Source: an uncultured Nitrospira sp.
Lineage (GTDB): Bacteria; Nitrospirota; Nitrospiria; Nitrospirales; Nitrospiraceae
Assembly: GCA_946479785.1 (NCBI GenBank)
Contig: CAMLHQ010000006.1
Location: 1-61,658 of the forward strand
Length of the DNA stretch: 61,658 nt
Direction of reading: 5' to 3'
Part shown: positions 51,630 to 60,703 of the stretch, one piece after another
How the letters are laid out: each line of letters starts with the position of its first letter
Position numbering within the stretch: the first letter of the stretch is position 1
Made by a program: the position numbers and the translations under genes
Notes under the pieces: generated by a model
Database searches by the model: none
What the model saw: only the letters and a program-made list of their open reading frames with translations
What the model was told of the DNA's origin: nothing

Positions 51630-54600
51630 GTCCGCTCCTTTGCCGCAGGCGCCATATCGCTCTTCATCGGAAGGGACAACGAGACCTCCGTCCCCGATCC
51701 GGAGGCACCGACAACGGTGACTGTGCCGCCGATCAGTTTTACACGTTCGTGCAGCCCACGCAAACCCAGCGATCGGCCCCGTTCCCATTCCTGCTGAATA
51801 CCCCGGCCGTTATCACGGACGGTGAGGCTCAGCTGGCCGTCTTGTGCCATCAATCGTACCGACACCGCCGAGGCCTGGGCATGCCGCATCACGTTGGTCA
51901 GCAATTCTTGCGCGCCGCGAAACACCGTCGTCGCCAATTCAGATTCAATGACCCTCTCTCGAATTACAGGATCGATCGTGAGCTCGCAGGGCAAGCCCGT
52001 ACGCTCCCGGAACGAACCGACCAGCCATTCGATCGCCGCGACGAGCCCCAGGTCATCCAACACGCCGGGCCTCAAGGCCGCCACCGTCGCTCGGACCGAC
52101 TGGATCAGCCCATCGACCGAGTCCGACATGGCCTCCGCCTTGGATTTCATCGCCGCCGCCTCGGCTGAGCCATTCATGCGAGACAGCTTCTTCGACAGCC
52201 ATGCCACATCGAACTTCAAACCGGTTAAAACCTGGCCGAACTCGTCGTGAAGCTCTCGGGCGATCCGCCGACGCTCGCCTTCTTCTGCCTGGGTTAGCCG
52301 CCGTGTGAGCTCTCGCAATCGTTCGAATGCCTCCTTCAAAGCCGTTTCTGCCTGCTTGCGTTCGCTGATATCACGGATAAACGCGCTGAACACCTTCCGT
52401 TCTTCGATCGTCATCGCCGTGACCGACAATTCGATGGGAAATTCTCGTCCATCCTTACGGAGAGCAGACAGCTCAACTCGTCTATTCAGAATCGGGCCCT
52501 CACCGGACGACAAAAACCTCCGCAATCCGTTGGTATGGGCCTCGCGATAGCGAGGAGGTATAATGGTTTCGCTTAGCAGTTTGCCCCGGACCTCCCGCTC
52601 CTCGTAACCGAACATCGCTGCTGCTTGGGAATTCCACCCGATGATCGCTCCTTGTTCGTCAATAGTGACCACGCCGTCCAAGGCAGATTCCACGATCGCA
52701 CGGGTCCGCATTTCGCTTCCCTGCAAGGCTTCTACCGCCTGCTTGCGTGCAATGGAGGCCGCAAGACCGTTGCATACTGATTCGATGGTTTGACGCGTCG
52801 GCTCGGAGATCAGTTCACGGCTAAAGAGACCCAGAACACCGAAAACCTGTTCTTCGACGACCAAAGGAAACCCGGCGAATGATCGGAGTCCCTGTTCCTG
52901 TATCCACGCTTTGTTCGGCAATCGATCGTCGTGGAGTACATCGTTCGTCAGGAGAGTGCCCTGCCCCTGGGCAATGCGGCCGATTTTCAGCGCTCCGAGG
53001 GGCACTCGCCGGAATTCCCCGTTGAGGTTCGTCGAGAGACCGGAACTCGCATGCAGATGCAGGCACATGGTGTGGTCACGACACCAGGAAGCCTTGTGAC
53101 ATGTTGCACAGAGGTCTCCCGGTTTCAGCAACCAGATCCGCGTCAACGCGGCGCCGAGATGCTGCACCGCTGCGTCCGTACAGCGCTGGAGCAAACGGTC
53201 GAGCGGCTCGTCATGGTTCAAGAGGAGGCTGACTTCCGCGGTGAAAGCCGCACACTTGGCCCGCTCTTCCAAGGCCTGCTCCGCTATCTTCCGGGCGGTG
53301 ATGTCACGGGCAATAGCTTCCACGCCGACGACCGCCTGTTCCTTGAACCGGAGCTGCACGCGCTGGCCGAACCAGATCTCACGGCCGTCTTTTGTCACAG
53401 CCGGAAATTCCAAATAGGTGCTGGGGACACGCTCAGCGATCTGTCGCTGGTAGAAACGTTGCGCGCGATCGCGAAAATCTTCACGAATCAGTTCAAGATA
53501 ATGCTTCCCCAGCAACTCTTCCTCTCGATAGCCCATGATTGAGCTGGAGGCGGCGTTGACAAACGCAAACCGACCGTCCAAACCGGCCGTATAGATGATG
53601 TCCGTCGCCTGGGAGACGAGCGAGCTATACCGTTGCTCGCTCTCCCTCAACGCCTGCTCCGCCTGTACGCGTTCGGTGATGTCCTCTGAAATTCCTAGCA
53701 GATATTGCGGCTTTCCCGCCTCATCATAGAGAGGGATCTTTTTCGTATGGAGAATTCGAGTTCCCCGTTCCTTGGTCTGTATCGGTTCGCTCGGGATATC
53801 CAGCAAGCGTTCTGTGGCAAGAACTTCACGATCTTTTTGTGTAAAGAAATCGGCTTCCTCTTTCGGGAAAAAGTCATAGTCATTCTTCCCTACAAGCTGG
53901 TTACGGCTATACCCCAGCAGCGCTTCGCCGGCCTTGTTGAACTGGACGAACCGCAAATCTCGCGCTTCCTTGACGAACACCATGTTGGGGATATGTTCCA
54001 ATACCGACATGAGGAACGCCTGGGCCCGTTTGAGTTCCAATTCCCCCCGCTTTCTCGCCGTGATATCGATCTCGACTCCGGCCATTCGCAAAGGCTTCCC
54101 TTGTGAGTCGCGCTCGATGACTCTCCCACGATCGAGAATCCACGTCCACTCGCCTGCACAGGTGTTCACCCGCATTTCCGCCTCATACTCGACGGTGTCT
54201 CCGGCGAGGCAGGCCTTCAGTTGCTGTTCGACCAAAGGCAAATCCTCAGGATGGATCCCGTTCATGCGTGAGGAGATGTGCGGCGCAACGTCGTTCAATG
54301 CAAATCCTCTGATTTGAGCCCATTGCTCGTTGTAGACAACCGCTCCGGTCTCGATATTCCAATCCCATGAAGCCAGACCTGCCCCATGAAAGGCCATTTC
54401 CAAGCGCTGTTGACTCTCTTGCAGCGCAGCGGTCCGCTCCACTACCCGACGTTCCAGCTGGTCGTGAGCTTGTTGCAACTCTTTCTGCACCTTTTTGCGT
54501 TCCGTGACGTCGTCAGCGATGCCGGCAATTCGAGACACCGATCCGGAACTATCACGGACTGGAAAGGCTCGGTCCCGAATCCAACGGATGGAGCCGTCCG

Positions 54601-56107
54601 GTCTCACGATGCGGTATTCTTCATCATACGTACCTGCCGCTTGTTTTGTGAGCGCCGCTTCCAGGACACGTTCTCGATCGTCCGGATGAATGGCTTCGAG
54701 CCAGGATCGGGGCGAGAGGTAGAGACTCTCACACGACCGCCCCCAGATCGATTCGTACGCGGGACTGATATAGAGGACAGCGTTCTTGGATGCATCACTT
54801 AGCCAGAATACCTCTTGGATATGGTCGGTCACCTGCCGGAATTTCTCTTCACTTTCACGTAAAGCCGTCTCGATCTGATTACGCTCTGTAATATCCACCG
54901 CGACTCCACCGACCAGCGCCAACTTCCCCCCCTCGTCGACGATGGGGAATTTGCTCACCACGCTTTCATGCAGTCCGTCTCTGTACGGAGCCGTTTCCAT
55001 AGCGAGGACAGCGTGTTTGGTCACGACAACGCGCGCATCGTTTGCTTGGAATTGAGAAGCAATGGCGCCGGGCAATACTTCCCGATCAGTTTTCCCTCGC
55101 CACTCCTCGAGACGAACACCAAAGGCTCTTGTGAAGGCGTCATTGAGATAGACGTAGCGCCCCTGCAGGTCTTTGATCCAGGCCAGAGCCGGCAGGTTGC
55201 TCATGAATGAGGCAAACAGCCGGTCGCTCCGTCGCCTGGCCTTATCCGCCTCATTCATCGAGCGGGCGGTCAACCACAGCAAACCAAACAAGGCGACGGT
55301 GGCCATGGTGGCAAAGAACGCCACTCCCAGCGGCGTGCCGTACCATCCCCGGCGCTCACCGTACAACCGAATCCAGCCGATGGCCGGCAAGATGAACAGC
55401 ACTCCGGGCAGCAGACGCCTGAGCATGTAGCCACCGGCCTGGTCGCTCGTGACGACCGCCATCAGTCCGCGGTCGGGATGTAGCGCCAGCGTGCCCGCTC
55501 CGGCGACAAGTAGCGTGAGAGCCGTGTGCAAGGCCATGGGCGTATACTGGCCGACCCCATACAGGAACTGCTCCTGATAGAGATACCCAAGGAACGCCAT
55601 GAACGCGAATAAGATTGCTCCCAATGTAGACCCGTCGGTCAGAACCTCGGTATGAGCGGCTCTCGTGATTTTCAGCAGAAGCGCAATACCAAGAAGCAGA
55701 AAGCAGATGGCCGTGTTGACCCCCATGCGACCGGGTATCCATGGTCCGACGGTCTCCAGCGGGTCGTAGAACAACCATTGATCGATTCCCAGTTTCCATC
55801 CCAACAGGTATTCGAGCGTGGTAACCAGACCGATGATCGTGGCAACGGCGGCGGACCCGAGGGCGATCAGCCTGGTAGACGTTTTCTCGGGTCTGATCGA
55901 AGTATTCAACAGGGAGATACCCACGAACGCGAAAGCCAAGGCGGCATTTGGCATCATGGTGATGTAGCCGGTGGCGAGGCTCTTGAGCGCGGTGCTGTTG
56001 ACGGCCCAGCCCAAGAGGACGAGTCCGCCCACCGCAAGCGAGAGGCAACCTGCCAATGGTGGGAGGGGATGCACGAAACGCGAACGAAGTGCCGTAAAAG
56101 AAGTCAC
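51626..56107 (-). CDS. Very large multi-PAS sensor histidine kinase (HisKA_3 type)
   Basis: A 1493-residue membrane kinase. The first ~285 residues hold seven or eight hydrophobic segments (MASE-like). Five PAS/PAC units follow between about 300 and 930 (LPALAWIKDLQGRYVYLND, VFWLSDASKN, LPNMVFVKEARDLRFVQFN). A GAF domain spans about 945-1110 with cysteines CATCHKASWC, then a sixth PAS (about 1115-1235). HisKA_3 has the dimerisation/phosphoacceptor motif RRIARELHDEFGQVL, and the HATPase has VRDNGRGIQ and GLRGLHERV, as in NarX and DegS. CATCH resembles a heme c motif but lies in a cytoplasmic GAF. It phosphorylates the NarL-type regulator whose gene it overlaps. Confidence 0.9.
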   Translation of the reverse strand: MTSFTALRSRFVHPLPPLAGCLSLAVGGLVLLGWAVNSTALKSLATGYITMMPNAALAFAFVGISLLNTSIRPEKTSTRLIALGSAAVATIIGLVTTLEYLLGWKLGIDQWLFYDPLETVGPWIPGRMGVNTAICFLLLGIALLLKITRAAHTEVLTDGSTLGAILFAFMAFLGYLYQEQFLYGVGQYTPMALHTALTLLVAGAGTLALHPDRGLMAVVTSDQAGGYMLRRLLPGVLFILPAIGWIRLYGERRGWYGTPLGVAFFATMATVALFGLLWLTARSMNEADKARRRSDRLFASFMSNLPALAWIKDLQGRYVYLNDAFTRAFGVRLEEWRGKTDREVLPGAIASQFQANDARVVVTKHAVLAMETAPYRDGLHESVVSKFPIVDEGGKLALVGGVAVDITERNQIETALRESEEKFRQVTDHIQEVFWLSDASKNAVLYISPAYESIWGRSCESLYLSPRSWLEAIHPDDRERVLEAALTKQAAGTYDEEYRIVRPDGSIRWIRDRAFPVRDSSGSVSRIAGIADDVTERKKVQKELQQAHDQLERRVVERTAALQESQQRLEMAFHGAGLASWDWNIETGAVVYNEQWAQIRGFALNDVAPHISSRMNGIHPEDLPLVEQQLKACLAGDTVEYEAEMRVNTCAGEWTWILDRGRVIERDSQGKPLRMAGVEIDITARKRGELELKRAQAFLMSVLEHIPNMVFVKEARDLRFVQFNKAGEALLGYSRNQLVGKNDYDFFPKEEADFFTQKDREVLATERLLDIPSEPIQTKERGTRILHTKKIPLYDEAGKPQYLLGISEDITERVQAEQALRESEQRYSSLVSQATDIIYTAGLDGRFAFVNAASSSIMGYREEELLGKHYLELIREDFRDRAQRFYQRQIAERVPSTYLEFPAVTKDGREIWFGQRVQLRFKEQAVVGVEAIARDITARKIAEQALEERAKCAAFTAEVSLLLNHDEPLDRLLQRCTDAAVQHLGAALTRIWLLKPGDLCATCHKASWCRDHTMCLHLHASSGLSTNLNGEFRRVPLGALKIGRIAQGQGTLLTNDVLHDDRLPNKAWIQEQGLRSFAGFPLVVEEQVFGVLGLFSRELISEPTRQTIESVCNGLAASIARKQAVEALQGSEMRTRAIVESALDGVVTIDEQGAIIGWNSQAAAMFGYEEREVRGKLLSETIIPPRYREAHTNGLRRFLSSGEGPILNRRVELSALRKDGREFPIELSVTAMTIEERKVFSAFIRDISERKQAETALKEAFERLRELTRRLTQAEEGERRRIARELHDEFGQVLTGLKFDVAWLSKKLSRMNGSAEAAAMKSKAEAMSDSVDGLIQSVRATVAALRPGVLDDLGLVAAIEWLVGSFRERTGLPCELTIDPVIRERVIESELATTVFRGAQELLTNVMRHAQASAVSVRLMAQDGQLSLTVRDNGRGIQQEWERGRSLGLRGLHERVKLIGGTVTVVGASGSGTEVSLSLPMKSDMAPAAKERT

Positions 56108-56176
56108 GTCAACTCGCGTGTAAAAGAGGTGACGGCAGGATGGAAGGAAACGGGGAGATTGTCAAGACACCGGCAG

Positions 56177-56638
56177 TTAGTCGATGATTTCAACCTTCTT
56201 GCCCATCGATTTGGCGCGTTTCAGGCAATCCGTATCGGTGGTCGCACAGCGTAAGGTATCGAGGTCTGCTTCATCGACAACCTCCACTTTCTTGCCTTGG
56301 GCCTTGGCCTGCTTGAGACAGCCGGTGTCCGTCGCCAGGCATTTCACCGAATCGGAGGCCACCGGCGCAGTGACAACCGACACCGGTTTACCCTCATCTT
56401 TTGCCCGCTTGAGACATTCCTGATCCGTCGCCACGCACTGAACGGTCTCTTCCGTCTTATTCATTCCCTTCTCGATGGTTTGATCAATGCGCTGGTTCAC
56501 CCGATCGCGCGCTTTCTGCTCGGCGCTTTTCTTGGCCTTATCCAGTACGCCATCGAAAATGCCTTGCGCGTGCGCGGTCGCGCCGGCAAACAAGAGAACT
56601 GCGACAACAACACATCCACTTAATCCGTATCTGGACAT
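56177..56638 (-). CDS. Secreted protein with three Cys-pair repeats
   Basis: A 153-residue protein with a signal peptide (VVVAVLLFAGATAHA, cleavage about residue 24) and a basic amphipathic region. Three repeats of about 33 residues follow, each with C-x6-C: Cys68/75, Cys100/107 and Cys131/138 (pattern CxATDxxCLKxAKxxGKxVxVV). Function is unknown; the repeats may form disulfides in the periplasm. AAGGAGG lies just before the ATG at 56638, so the 43-codon longer frame is rejected. It follows the large kinase gene in direction but is separated from it. Confidence 0.78.
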   Translation of the reverse strand: MSRYGLSGCVVVAVLLFAGATAHAQGIFDGVLDKAKKSAEQKARDRVNQRIDQTIEKGMNKTEETVQCVATDQECLKRAKDEGKPVSVVTAPVASDSVKCLATDTGCLKQAKAQGKKVEVVDEADLDTLRCATTDTDCLKRAKSMGKKVEIID

Positions 56639-56805
56639 GATCCGCCTCCTTCGATTCAAACCGATCGGAGAAAGCTCCTGAGAGGCGAACAATAGCACAG
56701 CTACGAGGGGTGAGACAAAGGCGGTGGATGGTGGGCGTAACCAGCATTGACCTTGACCGGACAACATGCTTGACTATTGGTCTCACGGACTGAAGGGAGG
56801 CTTAT

Positions 56806-57240
56806 ATGCAACGCCTGATTGGTTTCCTGGCTTTGACCCTGCTGTTGATGGGCCTCAGCGGCTGCAGTTACTTGTTCTATCCGCGCGCGGGAGACTACGC
56901 CGCCCAGGCCAAGGGTGCGAGCGGCGTCGAAACCTTGGTCAATTTGACGAACATGATGGAGGCCTCAGCGGCCAAGGCCAAAGGCGGGAAAGGCGTTGAT
57001 AATGCCTTCGACGATTTCCACAACCAGTTGCACGCGTTGCTCGATTCTTTTTGCGGTGTAACGAAAGAACAGGCGAAGACGCCGGCGTACGACCTCGCTG
57101 TGACGCACAAGAAGGAATTGCTGGCCATATTCAAGCGACTCTGGAAGTTCAAGGACGATCAACCCCAGCGCGACCAACATCTGGATCTCTCGATCGCAGA
57201 GTTGAAAGAACTTCGCGAGACCTTGCAGGCCATCAAGTAA
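56806..57240 (+). CDS. Predicted lipoprotein, unknown function
   Basis: A 144-residue lipoprotein with leader MQRLIGFLALTLLLMG and lipobox LSGC (Cys20). The mature part is predicted helical and charged (NLTNMMEASAAKAKGG, LAVTHKKELLAIFKRLW, SIAELKELRETLQAIK). No family is recognised. GAAGGGAGG precedes the ATG. The VOC gene starts 29 bp downstream. Confidence 0.72.
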   Translation: MQRLIGFLALTLLLMGLSGCSYLFYPRAGDYAAQAKGASGVETLVNLTNMMEASAAKAKGGKGVDNAFDDFHNQLHALLDSFCGVTKEQAKTPAYDLAVTHKKELLAIFKRLWKFKDDQPQRDQHLDLSIAELKELRETLQAIK

Positions 57241-57269
57241 CTGGTCAAGCATCGGACGGAGGGCCAACC

Positions 57270-57692
57270 ATGACGACGAATTTTGGGCATATCGAACTGG
57301 TCACACAGGATATCGACAAGGCAAAAGACTTTTACCAGAAACTCTTCGGGTGGAAAGTCAGAGACCTGCCCGATATGCCCTATTCGCTTTTCAACGAGAA
57401 TCTCTCCCCGACCGGCGGCATGATGAAGAGCCCGCAACCAGAGGGAGAGTCCTTCTGGATTCCCTACCTCGTAACCGATGACATTAGCGGTCTGACCGAG
57501 AAGGCCCGGAGCCTCGGCGCCACGGTTCATCGCGAAGTCATGGTGGCCGGACAGTATGGTTGGCTCAGCATCATCAATGATCCAACAGGCGCTACTTTTG
57601 GGCTCTGGCAATCGAAGCGGGAGACCCCGCCGCCCAGGAAGAAATCGACGGCCAAACGCGCCAGAACCAAGACGAAACGACGCCGTCGATAA
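57270..57692 (+). CDS. VOC (glyoxalase/bleomycin-resistance fold) protein
   Basis: A 140-residue VOC protein. It has HIELVTQDIDKAKDFYQKLFGW (7-28, quoted in part), a first metal-ligand-like region, VTDDISGLTEKARSLGATV and INDPTGATFGLWQSK with a terminal acidic or aromatic site. The CFP-30/YdeE-like subgroup is likely. A highly basic tail (KKSTAKRARTKTKRRRR) is added. The enzymatic substrate is unknown. The ATG at 57270 is chosen; upstream codons belong to the preceding lipoprotein gene. It is followed closely by the beta-propeller gene. Confidence 0.83.
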   Translation: MTTNFGHIELVTQDIDKAKDFYQKLFGWKVRDLPDMPYSLFNENLSPTGGMMKSPQPEGESFWIPYLVTDDISGLTEKARSLGATVHREVMVAGQYGWLSIINDPTGATFGLWQSKRETPPPRKKSTAKRARTKTKRRRR

Positions 57693-57712
57693 GCGGGGAC
57701 GCTGGAGAACGC

Positions 57713-58900
57713 ATGCATGCGAAGCCATCGATGACACGAACTGCGATGACAGCTACACCCCAACCGACAACCGGCTCCGTCGCCCTCCTGATCGGCACAC
57801 GCAAGGGCGCGTTCATCGTCAAGAGCGATCACCCGAGACGGAAGTGGACACTGTCCTCTCCAATTCTGCTCGGCCACATTGTGCACCATCTTGTGCTCGA
57901 TCCGCGCGACCGACGCACGATGCTCCTGGCTGCCAGCACCGGCCATCTTGGACCGACCATCTTTCGATCAACCGACGGCGGGAAAAGCTGGAAGGAATCG
58001 ACGGCGCCACCCGCGTTCCGAAAAGTTTCCGATGGCGGGAAGGGCCGTTCGGTCAATCACATCTTCTGGCTCACGCCCTGTCACGCGAACGAACCTGACG
58101 CGTGGTACGCCGGCACATCACCGCAGGGACTGTTTCGATCCGACGACGGCGGGGCCACATGGACATCATTCTCCTCCATCAACGAGGACCCGCAGTACAT
58201 CGAATGGATGGGCACCGTGCAGGACGGCACGCCGGACGGCCCGAAGATGCATTCGATTATCGTGGACCCGCGCAATCCCACGCACCTGTATTTCGCCATG
58301 TCGGGCGGCGGTGTGCACGAGTCAGTGGATGGTGGGAAGACTTTTCTGCCCCTGATCAAAGGGCTCGACACGGTCGAAGGGTTTGATGCGGCTACTGTCA
58401 CGTTCCACGATCCCCATTGTGTCCGGCTCTGTCCCAGCAATCTGGATCGGCTGTATCAGCAGAACCACTGCGGGATCTACAGACTCGATCGACCGTCGGA
58501 CGAATGGGTACGGATTGGCAAGAACATGCCGAAGAAAGTGGGGGACATCGGTTTCCCAATGGTCGTTCATCCGCGGAACGCCGATTGCGCCTGGGTATTT
58601 CCCATGGATGGCGGCACAGTGTGGCCTCGCGTGAGTCCGGAAGGGAAACCAGCCGCCTATGTGACCAGCAACGCCGGCAAGAGCTGGACACGCCGAGACA
58701 ACGGCTTCCCGCGGGCGAATGCCTGGTGGACTGTAAAGCGCCAGGCCATGACCGCGGACGCCCATGAGCCGTTGGGGCTGTACCTCGGGACAACGCAGGG
58801 TGAGATCTGGGCCAGCCGAAATGAGGGATCGACCTGGACCTGCATTGCCAGACATCTGCCGGAAATCTATTCTGTGGAAGCTGTGGCGTTCGGACGATGA
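57713..58900 (+). CDS. Asp-box (BNR) beta-propeller protein
   Basis: A 395-residue soluble protein with repeated Asp-box motifs S/T-x-D/N-x-G-x-S/T-W/F: STDGGKSW, SDDGGATW, SVDGGKTF, TSNAGKSW and SRNEGSTW. This is the pattern of a sialidase- or sortilin-like propeller. No signal peptide is seen, so it is probably cytosolic. Glycosidase activity is not supported. Its stop overlaps the start of the MoaD-like gene (ATGA), so the two products are made together. GGAGA precedes the ATG at 57713; the later M7 and M12 are alternatives. Confidence 0.85.
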   Translation: MHAKPSMTRTAMTATPQPTTGSVALLIGTRKGAFIVKSDHPRRKWTLSSPILLGHIVHHLVLDPRDRRTMLLAASTGHLGPTIFRSTDGGKSWKESTAPPAFRKVSDGGKGRSVNHIFWLTPCHANEPDAWYAGTSPQGLFRSDDGGATWTSFSSINEDPQYIEWMGTVQDGTPDGPKMHSIIVDPRNPTHLYFAMSGGGVHESVDGGKTFLPLIKGLDTVEGFDAATVTFHDPHCVRLCPSNLDRLYQQNHCGIYRLDRPSDEWVRIGKNMPKKVGDIGFPMVVHPRNADCAWVFPMDGGTVWPRVSPEGKPAAYVTSNAGKSWTRRDNGFPRANAWWTVKRQAMTADAHEPLGLYLGTTQGEIWASRNEGSTWTCIARHLPEIYSVEAVAFGR

Positions 58901-59157
58901 GGGTACATATTCCCAGCGCGCTACGATCCTATACCGATCAACACAGCGAGGTGCGGGCGGATGGCAGCACGCTCGCCGAAGTGCTGTCGGCACTCGATCA
59001 TCAATATGCTGGTATTCGGTTCCGCATCGTCACGGAACAAGAGGCGATCAGACCGCATATCAGAATTTTTGTCAACGACGAGCAGGCACCGCATCTCACC
59101 ACACCACTGCGGCCGGACGACCGTATTTTCATTGTCTGCGCCTTGAGCGGTGGATAA
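58897..59157 (+). CDS. MoaD/ThiS-like ubiquitin-fold protein
   Basis: An 86-residue beta-grasp protein with MoaD-type features: VHIPSALRSYT, GSTLAEVLSALDHQYAGI, IRIFVNDEQ and the exact C-terminus ALSGG. The terminal Gly-Gly can be adenylated and thiocarboxylated by an E1-like MoeB/ThiF enzyme, or conjugated. No molybdopterin synthase large subunit (MoaE) or E1-like gene is in the window. Instead it is co-translated with the beta-propeller gene. It may be a sulfur carrier or a protein modifier for that partner. Confidence 0.88.
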   Translation: MRVHIPSALRSYTDQHSEVRADGSTLAEVLSALDHQYAGIRFRIVTEQEAIRPHIRIFVNDEQAPHLTTPLRPDDRIFIVCALSGG

Positions 59158-59170
59158 CACTGGGAACGTC

Positions 59171-60028
59171 ATGCCACAACAGACTCCCCAACAAATCATT
59201 GAAGGTCAGCGGCAAGATTGGAACCGCGTCGCCGGCGGCTGGGAGAAATGGGACCGCCTTTTCGACGAGCAAATCGCGTTCCTCAATCACCGGCTCGTGG
59301 CCGATGCGCGATTACGATCAGGGTTGCGCGTCCTCGATCTTGGATCAGGGACGGGTTACCCGGCACTGCTGGCAGCTCAGACAGTCGGACCAACCGGCTC
59401 GGTGATCGGCCTCGATTTGGCTGCCGATATGCTCGCCGTTGCTGAACGCAAAGCCGAGCGACTGGGCCTCTCGAACGTGACATTCCGTGGCGGCGATGTG
59501 ACAACCCTCCCGTTCGAGGCAGCTTCGTTCGACGCTGTGACCAGCCGATTTTGCCTGATGTTTCTCCCTGAGATTCCCAAAGCCGCCGCCGAGATTGCGC
59601 GCGTGTTGAAACCTGGAGGTTGGGTGGCTGCAGCGATCTGGTCTGCGCCAGAAAAGAATCCATCGATCGGGCTTGCTATGATTGTCCTCAAGCAATTCCT
59701 CGAACTACCCCCACCGGACTCGAGCGCGCCAGGGATCTTTCGCCTCGCTAAGCCAGGTGATCTCTCCCGGATACTGCAACAGGCCGGCTTAGTCGACATC
59801 ACAGATGAAGAGTTTCTTGGCGAGTGGTCCTATGCGTCGGCCGAGGAATACTACATAAGCTTGATGGAGATCGCCGCGCCAGTCCAAAATCTTATGGCGA
59901 AGCTCTCAGAGGCACAAAAAGAGGAAGTCAAACGCCTTATCATCCGAGCCGCGTCCCAATATCGTCGAGGCGAACGGATCATCTTTCCGTTCGCTGTCCG
60001 AATGGTCGCAGCACGCAAACCGTTCTAG
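59171..60028 (+). CDS. Class I SAM-dependent methyltransferase
   Basis: A 285-residue methyltransferase of the UbiE/methyltransf_11 type: motif I VLDLGSGTGYPALLAA, acidic IGLDLAADML, motif II GDVTTLPFEAASFDAVTSRF and IARVLKPGGWVAAAIW. The substrate is unknown. The frame extends to a GTG at 59150 that overlaps the MoaD stop. The ATG at 59171 has GGGAA before it and is preferred. It closes the VOC-propeller-MoaD unit. Confidence 0.87.
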   Translation: MPQQTPQQIIEGQRQDWNRVAGGWEKWDRLFDEQIAFLNHRLVADARLRSGLRVLDLGSGTGYPALLAAQTVGPTGSVIGLDLAADMLAVAERKAERLGLSNVTFRGGDVTTLPFEAASFDAVTSRFCLMFLPEIPKAAAEIARVLKPGGWVAAAIWSAPEKNPSIGLAMIVLKQFLELPPPDSSAPGIFRLAKPGDLSRILQQAGLVDITDEEFLGEWSYASAEEYYISLMEIAAPVQNLMAKLSEAQKEEVKRLIIRAASQYRRGERIIFPFAVRMVAARKPF

Positions 60029-60156
60029 TTCCTTCATGCCAAAGTCCGATAGATTCAAAGATTTCGTGCGCCCTAGGCTCCCATCGCGCCGGCCGTCGTC
60101 TCCGATTATAATGAAAGCAGCGCCAGACTCGTCACACCTACAGATATAGGATATTG

Positions 60157-60651
60157 GTGATTCACCTACTCTGTTTGCTCAGCCTTCTGTTCAGCAGTAT
60201 GAGCCTTGCCGGGCCTCACGTCGCCATGGCTGCCGAACTCTCTGAGCCGATGAATGTTTGGCAAGCCGTTGATCCGTCGCCCGCACCAGACCAGCCAGCA
60301 GCTCAACGGAAACCCTGGGTACTGCGTGAACGAGAGATTACGCTCGACCTGCAATTACTTCAGGTGTTGAAAGATGCTGCGGCAAGACCGCACCCACGAG
60401 TCGTCGTGGAGTTGTTTGATGGAGCGCGGCACGAATTGGATATTACCTCGACGGTCTCGCGCATCAACGATACCGCCGTTATCCGCGGCACTTTCAAGCC
60501 ACCGTCCCGAGGAGACTTCACGTTCGTGGCCAGCGGCAACCTATTGGTCGGCAGCATGCAACTCGGTGACCGGGTTTATAAGACCGAACACATCGCCAAT
60601 GGCAGACTCAAACTTTTGGAAGTGGATCCAGCCAAACTGCCGCCGGACTGA
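60157..60651 (+). CDS. Secreted protein resembling a metalloprotease propeptide domain
   Basis: A 164-residue protein with a signal peptide (LLCLLSLLFSSMSLA...MAA, cleavage about residue 25) and a single predicted beta-rich domain. GDFTFVASGNLLVGSMQLGD, then RVYKTEHIANGRLKLLEVDP and AKLPPD recall the N-terminal pro-domain of secreted zinc metalloproteases (reprolysin-like). No protease domain follows. The resemblance is from memory and weak. The start is GTG 60157 or the TTG just before it, with TAGGA upstream. Confidence 0.6.
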   Translation: MIHLLCLLSLLFSSMSLAGPHVAMAAELSEPMNVWQAVDPSPAPDQPAAQRKPWVLREREITLDLQLLQVLKDAAARPHPRVVVELFDGARHELDITSTVSRINDTAVIRGTFKPPSRGDFTFVASGNLLVGSMQLGDRVYKTEHIANGRLKLLEVDPAKLPPD

Positions 60652-60703
60652 CTGATCGATCTCATGCCGTAGCCTTCTCGCGCAGGCTGTGCCAGACTAA
60701 TGC

